A stretch of DNA of 64,000 bases. Source: Methylophilus glucosoxydans. GTDB lineage: Bacteria; Pseudomonadota; Gammaproteobacteria; Burkholderiales; Methylophilaceae. A program made the translations under genes and the position numbers. Within the stretch, counting starts at the first letter, position 1. Each line of letters opens with the position of its first letter. Of the stretch, positions 25,253-34,539 are shown one piece after another. The notes below the pieces were generated by a model. That model was given only the letters and a program-made list of their open reading frames with translations, did not search any database and was not told the origin of the DNA. The DNA is taken from NCBI RefSeq assembly GCF_042676145.1, contig NZ_JBHTJW010000001.1:62001-126000 (forward strand), read 5' to 3'.

Positions 25253-26797
25253 TTAGAGCGTTTTGCGCAAGTTCGCGGGCGGAATATTCAGGGACTCGCG
25301 ATATTTGGCTATGGTACGGCGGGCAACGACGATACCTTGTTGTGCCAGTGTGTCGGTGATCTGGTTGTCCGACAAAGGCTTTTTCGGGTTTTCTTCGGCC
25401 ACCATTTGCTTGATCAAGGCGCGGATAGCGGTGGCAGAGCAGGAGCCGCCTGCATCTGTGGCCACCGAGCTGCCAAAGAAGTATTTGAGTTCATAGACGC
25501 CACGCGGTGTGAGCATATACTTATGTGTGGTGACGCGGGAAACTGTGCTTTCATGCAAGTCGAGTTCTTCGGCGATTTCACGAAGCACCAGTGGCCGCAT
25601 GGCAATTTCACCATGTTCAAAGAAGTTGCGCTGGCGATCTACAATGGCTTGTGACACGCGCAAAATGGTCGAGAAGCGCTGCTGGATATTTTTAATCATC
25701 CACTTGGCTTCCTGCATCTGGCTTTGCAGGTATTGGCCTGAACTCTCGCGGTTGCGCTTGAGGATGTCCGCATACATCTGGTTGATGCGCAGTTTGGGGA
25801 TCACGCCATCATTTAAAGAGGCGACCCAAATGCCCTTGATTTTTTTAACCACCACATCGTGCTGGATAAAGTGATCGTGACTAAAGCTGGAAAACTCGCT
25901 GCCGGGTCTGGGGTTTTGCTGGCGGATCAGGTGCTGCGCCGCCTTGAGTACCGCTTCATCGCAACCAAGCACCTTGCGCAGTTTGACAAAGTCTTTGTTG
26001 GCAAGCAGCGCCAGGTGGTCTTTGGCAATGGCAATGGCGGTTTGCAAGTGTGGCGTTTCTTGCGGCAAACGCGTCAGTTGCAAGAGCAGGCACTCGCGTA
26101 AATCGCGCGCACCTACGCCTACAGGGTCCAGATTCTGGATCAGCTTGAGGGCGGTTTCCAGTTCCAGCAGCTCGACCTCAAGTTCGAGTGGCAAGTGCTC
26201 CACAATCTCCTGCAGATCTTGCTCCAGATAGCCATCATCAGTGATGCTATCCAGTAGCAGTTTGACCAGGCTCATGTCACGTTGCGATAAATGTGCCAGT
26301 TGTATCTGATCAATCAGATGCTCGCGCAAACTGATGCTGGTGGTTTCCTGTCTGGAAAAGTCACTGTCTTCGTCTTCCTGATGATTGCGTCCGGCTTCGT
26401 CCCAGTTGCTGGTGCTGCCAAACTCTTCATAATCATCTTCAAACTCTGGCGGCGTGAATTCCTCGTTTAAATTGGGCAGGTCGCTCTCGCTCCCGCCCAG
26501 CTCATCGTGCAAGTCTTCACGCAGACTTTCTGCCGGTGCGGTGATCTCTTGCTGCGTTGCCATGTCAAACGAGCTGGCATCTGTCGGCTCAGCTTCTACA
26601 GTGGGGGGAGGCGGTGTGTTATCTTCAAACTCGCCTTCTTCACCGTCTGACATTTCCAGTAACGGGTTTTCCTGCAGGATGGTTTCCAGTTCCTGGTTCA
26701 GTTCCAGCGTGGAAAGTTGCAGCAAACGGATCGATTGCTGCAGCTGCGGCGTCAGCGCCAGATTTTGCGAAATACGTAATTGCAGGTTCTGTTTCAT
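25253..26797 (-). CDS. rpoN: RNA polymerase sigma-54 factor
   Basis: Alternative sigma factor needing AAA+ activators such as the PilR-like protein at 53408. Region I is Gln/Leu-rich (LALTPQLQQSIRLLQLSTLELNQELE), followed by a long acidic region II, the core-binding domain, a helix-turn-helix (HESTVSRVTTHKYM) and the RpoN box ARRTIAKYRE near the C-terminus. Length 514. Six bases separate it from lptB, so it ends the kdsD-lpt run. The usual downstream hpf and ptsN genes are absent here. Confidence 0.97.
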   Translation of the reverse strand: MKQNLQLRISQNLALTPQLQQSIRLLQLSTLELNQELETILQENPLLEMSDGEEGEFEDNTPPPPTVEAEPTDASSFDMATQQEITAPAESLREDLHDELGGSESDLPNLNEEFTPPEFEDDYEEFGSTSNWDEAGRNHQEDEDSDFSRQETTSISLREHLIDQIQLAHLSQRDMSLVKLLLDSITDDGYLEQDLQEIVEHLPLELEVELLELETALKLIQNLDPVGVGARDLRECLLLQLTRLPQETPHLQTAIAIAKDHLALLANKDFVKLRKVLGCDEAVLKAAQHLIRQQNPRPGSEFSSFSHDHFIQHDVVVKKIKGIWVASLNDGVIPKLRINQMYADILKRNRESSGQYLQSQMQEAKWMIKNIQQRFSTILRVSQAIVDRQRNFFEHGEIAMRPLVLREIAEELDLHESTVSRVTTHKYMLTPRGVYELKYFFGSSVATDAGGSCSATAIRALIKQMVAEENPKKPLSDNQITDTLAQQGIVVARRTIAKYRESLNIPPANLRKTL

Positions 26798-26803
26798 GAC
26801 GGA

Positions 26804-27547
26804 TTACAGCCTAAAATTCTTGCCCAGATACACTTCACGCACACCTTCATTCTGAATGATTTCATCGGGCGTGCCTGCTGCAAACACAGCGCCTTCATTG
26901 ACAATATAAGCGCGGTCACAGATATCCAGCGTTTCGCGCACATTGTGGTCGGTGATTAAAATACCAATATTCTGACTGCTCAGGTAGCGGATGATTTTCT
27001 GGATTTCGATCACCGCAATCGGATCAATCCCGGCGAACGGTTCATCCAGCAAAATAAATTTAGGGTCAGTGGCCAGGCAGCGCGCAATTTCAACGCGTCG
27101 ACGTTCGCCGCCAGACAAGCTGACGGCCTGACTGTTGCGGATGTGCTGGATATGCAATTGATCCAGCAAGGACTCAAGCCTCGCCTCACGCTGCTCTTCC
27201 GTATAGGGACGGGTTTCAAGAATGGCGAGTATGTTGTCGGTTACGCTGAGCTTGCGGAAAATGGATGCTTCTTGGGGCAGATAAGCCAGGCCCATGCGCG
27301 CGCGCTCATGCATGGGCGCGCGGCTCACGTCGGCGCCATTCAGCGTAATGTTGCCTTCATCCAGCGCAACCAACCCGACAATCATGTAAAAGCTGGTGGT
27401 TTTGCCTGCCCCGTTGGGACCCAGCAAGCCGATCACTTCGCCACTGCGTAACTCAAGCGTCGTGTTTTTGACGACGGTACGGCCCTGATAGGTTTTTTTC
27501 AGGCGGTTGACCTGCAAATGGTTCTGATCTGCTGCCATGGTTTCCAT
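26804..27547 (-). CDS. lptB: Lipopolysaccharide export ABC transporter ATPase LptB
   Basis: Cytoplasmic ATPase powering LPS extraction by LptFG. Walker A GPNGAGKTT, signature LSGGERRR, Walker B FILLDEPFAGID and the H-loop ITDHN are all intact. The 247-residue protein may start at METMAADQ or at the internal MAADQ codon. It is eight bases from lptA and six from rpoN, in the standard lptC-lptA-lptB-rpoN order. Confidence 0.97.
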   Translation of the reverse strand: METMAADQNHLQVNRLKKTYQGRTVVKNTTLELRSGEVIGLLGPNGAGKTTSFYMIVGLVALDEGNITLNGADVSRAPMHERARMGLAYLPQEASIFRKLSVTDNILAILETRPYTEEQREARLESLLDQLHIQHIRNSQAVSLSGGERRRVEIARCLATDPKFILLDEPFAGIDPIAVIEIQKIIRYLSSQNIGILITDHNVRETLDICDRAYIVNEGAVFAAGTPDEIIQNEGVREVYLGKNFRL

Positions 27548-27555
27548 CTTTATGC

Positions 27556-28206
27556 TTACTCTTTGCCTTGCTCACCAGTGTTTTCGGCAGGGGCAGGTTC
27601 GACCTTGAGTTGCAAGGAGCGATTCATCCGTAACCCCTGTTGAGAGGTTGGCTTGTTGTCAATGACAGGCGGCGTGGTTTTATTTTTAGGCTGTATGGTG
27701 GCCTTGACGCGGCTGCCAGCCGTCCCGTTCGGGTTGGCTTTGGTGCCGCCAATCACCTCGGCATACTCGGCGTTGGCGTCGTAGCTGATGTAGTCCCCGG
27801 TCACGATGTCTTCACCACGTTTAACCCAGGCATTGGTATACAGTTGCACTTTATCCATGCGGGCGTTGTATTCGATACGTTGACCACTGCCTTGCATCCA
27901 CTCGTCTTTACCGGTACGTTTTTGTTTGAACGTGGTTGGGTTGCCGGTACAGGTGCTATGTTGAAAGCCGTCCTGATCCTCGCGTACGATCATTTTGTCC
28001 GCCTTGATTTGCAAAGTGCCCTGATTAAGAATCACGTTGCCCGTGTAGATACTGATTTTTTTAGCATCGTTCACGGTCACGGTATCCGCCTCAAGCTCTA
28101 TCGGTTGATCTCGGTCGGATTCTTCGGCCAGCACACTCAGCGGCATGGACAATAGCGCCCATACGCTCATGCAGATCGCTAAAAATAAGGGCTTGTGCGT
28201 GTTCAA
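27556..28206 (-). CDS. lptA: Lipopolysaccharide transport periplasmic protein LptA
   Basis: Periplasmic beta-jellyroll protein that bridges LptC and LptD for LPS transit. Signal peptide residues 1-27 (ending LSVLAEE), OstA-like core QPIELEADTVTVNDAKKISIYTGNVILNQGTLQIKADKM. A C-terminal Pro/Lys/Thr-rich extension after about residue 160 is unlike compact E. coli LptA (185 residues; here 216). Follows lptC after 22 bases. Confidence 0.93.
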   Translation of the reverse strand: MNTHKPLFLAICMSVWALLSMPLSVLAEESDRDQPIELEADTVTVNDAKKISIYTGNVILNQGTLQIKADKMIVREDQDGFQHSTCTGNPTTFKQKRTGKDEWMQGSGQRIEYNARMDKVQLYTNAWVKRGEDIVTGDYISYDANAEYAEVIGGTKANPNGTAGSRVKATIQPKNKTTPPVIDNKPTSQQGLRMNRSLQLKVEPAPAENTGEQGKE

Positions 28207-28228
28207 CTCATTTCTCCATAATCAACGG

Positions 28229-28852
28229 TCATTGGCGTTCTGTGTTTGACGCCTGGGCCGGGCTTGCCAAATTGCTGGCGACGGGTGGACGCTCATAATG
28301 CACATGCACCCGGTTAAACAATTGCATGGTATCAGCCCGGTTATCAAAACGCATGCCCGTGCCTGTAATTACTGTCGCCGGTTTTTGGCGGATGACCACC
28401 GGCTGGTCTGTGTGTGCCACCTCGGTATCCGGCTCCAGCCAAAGCCGCTCGGTTTGCATTTGTGTTTCTGGCTTGGTGGCGGAGGCTTGGCGGATCACCT
28501 TGACCTGTTTGCTAAACTCCACCAGTTTACCATTGGCGGAAACACGTCCTTGCTGACCATAAATTTGCGTGTAAGGCTTGTTCAGGCCAAACTGGGTAAA
28601 GCGTGGCCGCTGCAATTCTGTATAGTCATTGGCAGGAAAGTGGCGCATTTTTGCGGCCGCCAGCACATATTTGGTATTACCGGACGCATCCGTGCGGGTA
28701 CTCACAAAGTTGTACAACATGTAGTCCGGCGCTTGGCGATTAAGTATGTTCATTTTGAGTGCTTGCTCTTGTACATTCTGGTTAATCCAGAAGGTCAGCA
28801 GCGCCAGCAACAGCATTAACGCAATCGGCAACAAAATGGGGTGTTTAAGCAT
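28229..28852 (-). CDS. lptC: LPS export system protein LptC
   Basis: Bitopic inner-membrane component of the Lpt bridge: a single N-terminal helix (about residues 8-24, LLPIALMLLLALLTFWI) and a periplasmic beta-jellyroll with PDYMLYNFVSTRTDASGN and RVSANGKLVEFS. At 207 residues it is close to E. coli LptC (191). It sits 25 bases after kdsD; kdsC, often found between them, is missing. Confidence 0.9.
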   Translation of the reverse strand: MLKHPILLPIALMLLLALLTFWINQNVQEQALKMNILNRQAPDYMLYNFVSTRTDASGNTKYVLAAAKMRHFPANDYTELQRPRFTQFGLNKPYTQIYGQQGRVSANGKLVEFSKQVKVIRQASATKPETQMQTERLWLEPDTEVAHTDQPVVIRQKPATVITGTGMRFDNRADTMQLFNRVHVHYERPPVASNLASPAQASNTERQ

Positions 28853-28877
28853 GCCTGAATTCTAATGCCTGTTTAAG

Positions 28878-29879
28878 CTAAACGACTTTGGCTTTCAATA
28901 AGTCATGCATATTGAATGCCCCTACCAACTGCCCTTGGGCATCTACTGCCAAAAAGCCATTTATTTTGTGCTGCTCCATCATGTTAACTGCTTCAACCGC
29001 CATCTGATTCGTCTCCAGCAAATACGGCTGTTTGTTCATCACGGTATCAATTGATGCCTGTGGATTGTTCTTGCCCTGCATAAACAAGCGGCGCAAATCG
29101 CCATCGGTAAAAATGCCTATTGGGCGTTGCGCGTGGTCCACAATAGCCGTGAAGCCCATGCCCTTGAGTGAAATTTGCGTGATGGCTTCCTGAATGGAGG
29201 CGTGTTGATCAATTTGGGGCACGGCCGCGCCGGTACGCATGACATCCTTGATGCGCACCAGTAGCCGTCTGCCCAAGCTGCCACCGGGATGCGAACGGGC
29301 GAAGTCTTCGGCAGTGAACTCTCGCAAATCGAGCACGCAGAGTGCTAAAGCATCGCCAATGGCCAAGGCCGCTGTCGTGCTGGCTGTGGGAGCCAAGCCG
29401 AGTGGGCAAGCCTCATGGCTCACGGCAGCACTCAAATGCACTTCCGACTCACGTGACAAGGTGGAGTCTTCGCTGCCCGTGATGCTCAACACCCGAGCAC
29501 CGATGCGGCGGATCGCAGGCAAAATATTAATAATTTCATCACTCTCGCCAGAGTTGGACAGCGCGATCACCACATCTTCTGACGTAATCATGCCCAAGTC
29601 GCCGTGGCTGGCCTCGGCCGGGTGCATGAAAAACGCCGGTGTGCCGGTACTGGCCAAGGTGGCCGCAATTTTGCCGCCGATATGGCCGGATTTGCCCATG
29701 CCTGTGACCACTACCCGGCCCTTGCAGGCCAGAATCATATGGACGGCAGCCTCAAAAGCGGTGCCAATGCGGTCTGCCAGATGCCTGATTTCATCGGCTT
29801 CGTGCAACAACACCCCTCGTGCGCGCGACACGATATCGGGTGTTTTAACAAGATGGATGCCGGAATTTGCTGTCATCAT
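28878..29879 (-). CDS. kdsD: D-arabinose 5-phosphate isomerase (KpsF/KdsD)
   Basis: Interconverts ribulose 5-phosphate and arabinose 5-phosphate for KDO synthesis. An N-terminal SIS domain (about 45-180, with VVTGMGKSGHIGGKIAATLASTGTP and ALSNSGESDEI) is followed by two CBS domains (about 210-333). The 333-residue length matches the family. Ribulose 5-phosphate is also the gnd product and the formaldehyde acceptor in RuMP organisms. First gene of the minus-strand kdsD-lptC-lptA-lptB-rpoN run. Confidence 0.95.
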   Translation of the reverse strand: MMTANSGIHLVKTPDIVSRARGVLLHEADEIRHLADRIGTAFEAAVHMILACKGRVVVTGMGKSGHIGGKIAATLASTGTPAFFMHPAEASHGDLGMITSEDVVIALSNSGESDEIINILPAIRRIGARVLSITGSEDSTLSRESEVHLSAAVSHEACPLGLAPTASTTAALAIGDALALCVLDLREFTAEDFARSHPGGSLGRRLLVRIKDVMRTGAAVPQIDQHASIQEAITQISLKGMGFTAIVDHAQRPIGIFTDGDLRRLFMQGKNNPQASIDTVMNKQPYLLETNQMAVEAVNMMEQHKINGFLAVDAQGQLVGAFNMHDLLKAKVV

Positions 29880-30103
29880 GGCGGGTTAGTATAACAAGCG
29901 AGTTGCCTGACAATAAAGTAAAACACTCTTTTTTTACGGTTTTTTTATTCTCAGGCACATTTTTTGCATAAAACAAAGTTTTGTGGCACGATGCATCATC
30001 CTGAAACAATTGCGTTTCATAATAGACCTTGACCCTTCAGCGCTGGCTGATGGCGATCAAACCCCTGTTTGACCGGCTTGGTATAAATGCGTTAGAGCTT
30101 TGC

Positions 30104-32080
30104 ATGTTTGATTCCCTGATACATCTTTTATTACTGCTGACCAGCTCGGTCTTCGCCGTGGGCTTGTTCCGCATCCTCGGCTTGCCGGCCATGCTGGCCT
30201 ATTTTGTCATCGGCATCGTGCTGGGCCCGCACGCCCTGGGCTTGCTGGAGGATGAAGAGTCTGGTCGCCAGGTGGCCGAGTTTGGTATCGTGTTTTTGAT
30301 GTTTAGCATCGGCCTCGAGTTTAGTCTGCCTAAACTGTATGCCATGCGAAAAACGCTGTTCGGGCTAGGGGGCGGACAGGTCGTGCTGACCTTGCTGGCC
30401 AGTCTGGTGCTGGGCAAAGTGGCCGGGCTCAGCCTGACTTCTGCTTTTATCATTGGTGCGGCCATCACCATGTCCTCGACTGCGATTGTGTCCAAAATTC
30501 TGATGGAGCGTGTAGACCTTAACTCCAGACATGGTCGTCTCAGTATCGGCGTGCTGCTATTCCAGGATCTGGCCGTGATTCCGATTCTGGTATTGATCCA
30601 GACGCTAGGCTCGCATAGCGACAATTGGCTGGATGTGCTGGGGCTGACGCTGTTCAAGTCGTCTGTACTGCTGTTTTTACTGTTCAAGTTCGGGAAAAAC
30701 ATCCTTAACTTCTGGTTTGAGCTGGTGGCCAAACAGCGCTCACGCGAGTTGTTTGTGCTCAATGTGCTGATGGTGACCCTGCTGATGGCGGCAGCCACCA
30801 ACTATGTCGGCTTGTCCTTTGCGCTGGGGGCCTTTGTCGCCGGGATGCTGATTTCTGAGACCAAATACCGTTATCAGGTCGAATCAGATATTGCGCCTTT
30901 CCGCGATATCTTGCTGGGTCTGTTTTTTATCAGCGTCGGCATGCTGCTCGACGTTTCCGTATTGATCAATCATATTGTATTGATTGTTTTCCTGTTAGCC
31001 CTGTTCCTGGTGTTCAAGATTGGCCTGATTGCCTTTTTAACTAAGTTGTATGGCTTTGAGATGGGCGTGGGTGTCCGTACCGGCATTATTCTTGGTCAGG
31101 CGGGAGAGTTCAGTTTTGTGGTGCTGGCCCTGGGCTTGCAAACGCATTTGATCGACGGCGAGTCCCTACAGCTGGTGCTGTCCGTGGCCGTGCTTTCTAT
31201 GCTGGTGGCGCCATTCATTATTCAATATAACGGCAGGATTGCGCGCAAACTGGTCAAGAGTTATACGCGTAATAGCTACAAGGTGGTGGAGACTATTCAG
31301 GAGCACAGCCTCGATTTGCGCGACCATGTCATCATCTGCGGCTATGGCCGCAGTGGTCAGTATCTGGGCCGCTTTTTGCGCGAAGAAAATATCCCCTATG
31401 TGGCCCTGGATATGGATGCCAGCCGCGTTCAGGAAGCCGCCGCCGCCGGTGAAAATGTGATTTACGGCGATGCAGGCCGCCGCTCTGTGCTTGAGGCGGC
31501 CGGGCTGGCCAGGGCCAAAGCGGTGATTGTCAGCTATGCCGAAACGCGTGGCACCATGAAGGTGCTGCATGTGATCCAGGAGAAATATCCAACCCTGCCC
31601 GTGATTGTGCGCACCCATGATGACAGTGAAATGGATTTGCTGCGAGATGCCGGGGCGGCAGAAGTGGTGCCGGAAATTCTGGAGGGTAGCCTCATGCTTG
31701 CCTCGCATGCACTGGTCACGCTGGGGATTCCGCTTAACCGCGTGGTCAAACGTATCCGTCTGTTCCGCGAAGAGCGGTACAAAATGTTCAAAGGTTACTT
31801 CCGTGGCGTGAGCGATGCGGATACGACCACCGCCGCCCTGCCACAACTGCATTCGGTCGAGATGTATAAAAACTTTTATGCGCATGGTTTGCGCTTGGAC
31901 CATATCCCGTTTGAGGATTTTGCGGTCGAGGTCAAACAGCTCCGGCGCACCAATATGCCAGAACCGATTGCACCCAGACCGGATATTATTCTCAACGAAG
32001 GCGATATTCTGGTCCTGCTCGGCAGCAATGCCGCCCTCATCGCGATGGAAGTCTATTTGATTTCTGGCCGTAAACCGTAA
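30104..32080 (+). CDS. Kef-type monovalent cation:proton antiporter
   Basis: A 658-residue CPA2 transporter: about 12 membrane helices (residues 1-385), an RCK/TrkA-N NAD-binding domain (VIICGYGRSGQYLGRFL near 408) and a TrkA-C-like end. The ITMSSTAIVSKIL and FALGAFVAGMLIS motifs are typical of KefB/KefC and RosB relatives. Likely role is K+ efflux under electrophile stress, relevant to formaldehyde toxicity (inference). ATG 30104 (MFDSLIHLLL) starts at the first membrane helix; upstream TTG/ATG options add a tail without family support. Confidence 0.85.
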   Translation: MFDSLIHLLLLLTSSVFAVGLFRILGLPAMLAYFVIGIVLGPHALGLLEDEESGRQVAEFGIVFLMFSIGLEFSLPKLYAMRKTLFGLGGGQVVLTLLASLVLGKVAGLSLTSAFIIGAAITMSSTAIVSKILMERVDLNSRHGRLSIGVLLFQDLAVIPILVLIQTLGSHSDNWLDVLGLTLFKSSVLLFLLFKFGKNILNFWFELVAKQRSRELFVLNVLMVTLLMAAATNYVGLSFALGAFVAGMLISETKYRYQVESDIAPFRDILLGLFFISVGMLLDVSVLINHIVLIVFLLALFLVFKIGLIAFLTKLYGFEMGVGVRTGIILGQAGEFSFVVLALGLQTHLIDGESLQLVLSVAVLSMLVAPFIIQYNGRIARKLVKSYTRNSYKVVETIQEHSLDLRDHVIICGYGRSGQYLGRFLREENIPYVALDMDASRVQEAAAAGENVIYGDAGRRSVLEAAGLARAKAVIVSYAETRGTMKVLHVIQEKYPTLPVIVRTHDDSEMDLLRDAGAAEVVPEILEGSLMLASHALVTLGIPLNRVVKRIRLFREERYKMFKGYFRGVSDADTTTAALPQLHSVEMYKNFYAHGLRLDHIPFEDFAVEVKQLRRTNMPEPIAPRPDIILNEGDILVLLGSNAALIAMEVYLISGRKP

Positions 32081-32090
32081 GACAATAGAG

Positions 32091-32133
32091 GCCTGAGGCC
32101 CTGACTGTTGCAGCTCGGGGCCTCAGGCTTTTT
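32091..32133 (+). terminator. Terminator after the Kef-type antiporter gene
   Basis: GCCTGAGGCCC and GGGCCTCAGGC form an 11-base perfect stem with a 15-base loop followed by TTTTT. Confidence 0.85.
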
Positions 32134-32153
32134 CATTTTAAATACCGGGTCTT

Positions 32154-33164
32154 ATGGCAAACACTTCAGTGGTCGTGGTCGGCGGTGGCATCGTAGGCTG
32201 CCTCACTGCCATGCAGTTAAAGAAACAAGGGCACACCGTCACGCTGGTTGAGCGCAATATCGTCGCTGCGCAAACGTCAGGGGAGTCTTCGTGGGCTGGG
32301 GCGGGCATCGCTTTTCCGCTGTTGCCCTGGTTTTATCAGGAGATTGTCAACGAGCTGGCGCTGGCTGGTGCGCGCGCCTATCCAGCCGTCAGTGCAGAGC
32401 TCTTTGCCGAAACCGGTATAGACCCCGAATGCACGCGTAGCGGCATGCTGATCCAGCCGCCGTTTGACCAGCAGGCAGCCCTGGACTGGTGCCAGCGCTA
32501 TGGACTGCAAGCAGAGTTGCAAGGGGATAGCCTGCTGATTCCAGAAGTGGTGCAAATCCGTAACCCGCGCCTGCTACAATCGCTCAAAGCGTGGTTGATC
32601 AAGCATGGCGTCACTCTGCGCGAACAAACACAACTCATGCCTTTGCAAGAAGGTGCTTCCAGCATCCACACCTGGCAAACCACAACGGGCGACACCTTGT
32701 CGGCCGACCATTTTGTCGTCACCTCCGGCGCCTGGAGTTTTGAGCTACTCAAACAAACCGCGCTGAGTCTGGAGATCAAACCCATGCGCGGGCAAATGCT
32801 GTTGTATCAGATGTCCCCAGGACTGTTACCGCATATTCTTTACCGTGAAGGGTTTTACATGCTGCAACGCCGCGATGGGCACTTGCTAGCCGGCAGTAGT
32901 CTGGAAGATGTCGGTTTTGATACCGGGGTGACTGAAAGCATGCGTCAGGAAATGCTGCAAAAAGCCGAGGCGATTCTGCCAGCCTTGCGAGGGCAATCAG
33001 TGATCAAACACTGGAGTGGCTTGCGCCCCGGCACGCCGCACAATATCCCGACCATAGGCCGTCATCCAAACATTGAAAATCTGTATTTGAATACCGGTCA
33101 TTTTCGCTATGGCGTCACCATGGCGCCAGAATGTGCGCGGCGGATTGCGGCATTGTTGGCTTAA
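32154..33164 (+). CDS. FAD-dependent amino-acid oxidase (glycine oxidase/DadA type)
   Basis: A 336-residue soluble flavoenzyme of the DAO family. The FAD site is VVVVGGGIVGCLTAMQL at residues 6-22 and VERNIVAAQTSGESSWAGAG follows. The C-terminal HWSGLRPGTPHNIPTIGRHP and LNTGHFRYGVTMAPECARR are shared with ThiO glycine oxidases and DadA. If it is ThiO it would supply dehydroglycine to ThiG (5014); the genes are 27 kb apart and this is only a suggestion. A D-amino acid dehydrogenase role is the alternative. The Shine-Dalgarno is weak (GGGT). Confidence 0.75.
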   Translation: MANTSVVVVGGGIVGCLTAMQLKKQGHTVTLVERNIVAAQTSGESSWAGAGIAFPLLPWFYQEIVNELALAGARAYPAVSAELFAETGIDPECTRSGMLIQPPFDQQAALDWCQRYGLQAELQGDSLLIPEVVQIRNPRLLQSLKAWLIKHGVTLREQTQLMPLQEGASSIHTWQTTTGDTLSADHFVVTSGAWSFELLKQTALSLEIKPMRGQMLLYQMSPGLLPHILYREGFYMLQRRDGHLLAGSSLEDVGFDTGVTESMRQEMLQKAEAILPALRGQSVIKHWSGLRPGTPHNIPTIGRHPNIENLYLNTGHFRYGVTMAPECARRIAALLA

Positions 33165-33229
33165 GTAAAGAAGGTAATTCTTTAACTTTTTGGTAACAGT
33201 GGGTCTGCTTCGGCATGCTAACCAACTTT

Positions 33230-33917
33230 CCTTTTCACCTTTAGGCGAGTTACTTTTCTTTGCTTGCACTCAAAGATAAAGTAAGCAAAAAAAAGTGCAC
33301 CCCAGCTTCCGCTTGTTTCCTGTGCTACTCGGCTTGCCGGGCGGCCATCGAAACTCGCCCTGGCGGCTTGCACAAGACGCAAGCCACTGCGGAGCTCGGA
33401 CAGCCGCTGGCCGAGTACTCCCGCCAACCCTGCGTTGCTCGGCGCGTCAGATGGGGGCCCCGAAAATCATGCGACTGCAAGCGTCCATGAATTAAAAAAG
33501 AATTACTTTTTGAACGGTCCAAATTTCAACAGTGTGACTTTGACGAGATAAATCCCATCGCGCTGAGTAGCGGAAACAAAGTAAGGAGGAAGGGAGCGAC
33601 TGTCTTAGCTCCGCGGCAGCTTGCGGGGTGTGCAAGATACTAGGGCGAGGTTCGTGACCGCTTACTTGTTGATCACTAAGACTGCAAAGCAGTCTGTTAC
33701 GGAGTAGGCTAACTCGCGTAGCGATGTTAAGCATAGCAACCGTAGCCAACAACGCAAGGCAACCGTAAGGCCGTGATGGCTGGGTGCCCTCTTCTTTGGC
33801 TTCGGTCGCCACTACGTGGCTTAACCTAAAGGTTAGCCTTCGCCGCAACACTGCGTTAGTTGTGGTTACTTTCTGTGGGGAAAGCAACAGAAAGTAACTT
33901 GACGAGAGGCGAAAGGA
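33230..33917. repeat. Non-coding mosaic repeat element with imperfect inverted ends
   Basis: The 780-base gap between the FAD oxidase and moaC holds no credible gene. Its ends are divergent inverted copies: AGTTACTTTTCTTTGCTT at 33248-33265 versus, on the other strand, AGTTACTTTCTGTTGCTT at 33899-33882 (15 of 18 identical). Further in, GTGCACCCCAGC (33295-33306) mirrors GGGCACCCAGC (around 33778-33788, minus strand). The right end is itself a perfect hairpin, GTTACTTTCTGT (33865-33876) with ACAGAAAGTAAC (33887-33898). Similar intergenic sequences that generate spurious reading frames are common in beta- and gammaproteobacteria; copy number in this genome cannot be seen. Confidence 0.6.
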
Positions 33918-33944
33918 AATGTCTAGTGTGGCAACTTGTGTTGC

Positions 33945-34433
33945 TTAGTCCGCCAGCCAATCCCCACTTTTCCCGCCATGCTTCTCGAGCACGCGAACAC
34001 TTTGTATTGTCATGCTGCGATCAATCGCCTTACACATATCATAAATTGTCAGCAGGCCAACCTGTACAGCAGTCAAGGCTTCCATTTCCACCCCGGTTTG
34101 CCCGGTGGTCTCACATTGCACTCGGCAAGTAATACTGTGTTGCGTTTCATTCGCCATAAAACTGACATCTACGCGGCTTAGGCTAAGCGGGTGGCAGAGG
34201 GGGATCAGGTCGCTAGTTTTTTTGCTGGCCTGGATGGCGGCAATCCGGGCGATGCCAAGCACGTCACCTTTTTTGGCGGTGCCTTGCAGGATGGTTTGCA
34301 GCGTGGCTGCCTGCATTTGAATCTGGCCTTCAGCGATGGCGATGCGTTTGGTGTGTGCTTTGTCACCGATATCGACCATATGGGCATGGCCTTGGGCGTT
34401 AAAGTGGGTGAGTCCGTTGTTGGCAGTTGACAT
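33945..34433 (-). CDS. moaC: Cyclic pyranopterin monophosphate synthase
   Basis: Converts the MoaA product 3',8-cH2GTP to cyclic pyranopterin monophosphate in molybdenum cofactor synthesis. The 162-residue length matches MoaC. LIPLCHPLSLSRVDV, TGVEMEALTAVQVGLLTIYDMCKAID and the C-terminal KHGGKSGDW are diagnostic. The start at 34433 (MSTANNGLTHFNAQGHAHMVDIG) matches the family; a longer frame to 34562 does not. Divergent from the M48 protease gene. Confidence 0.96.
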   Translation of the reverse strand: MSTANNGLTHFNAQGHAHMVDIGDKAHTKRIAIAEGQIQMQAATLQTILQGTAKKGDVLGIARIAAIQASKKTSDLIPLCHPLSLSRVDVSFMANETQHSITCRVQCETTGQTGVEMEALTAVQVGLLTIYDMCKAIDRSMTIQSVRVLEKHGGKSGDWLAD

Positions 34434-34539
34434 AATTGGTCTTGAGCTCAGTTCTAGTGAAATCAGTGCGAGTGAAAAAGGATGAACTCGGGCAGTGAAG
34501 TCGTTATCATAACAAGTTTGGGTCTTTAGCACAGGGCAC

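Noticed and set aside
31166..31903. 245-residue minus-strand reading frame
   Set aside because: It lies wholly inside the Kef-type antiporter gene, has a His/Gln-rich composition typical of antisense frames, and shows no domain.
33492..33887. 131-residue minus-strand frame and several smaller frames in the moaC upstream interval
   Set aside because: Composition and the inverted repeats indicate the intergenic repeat element, a known source of spurious proteins.
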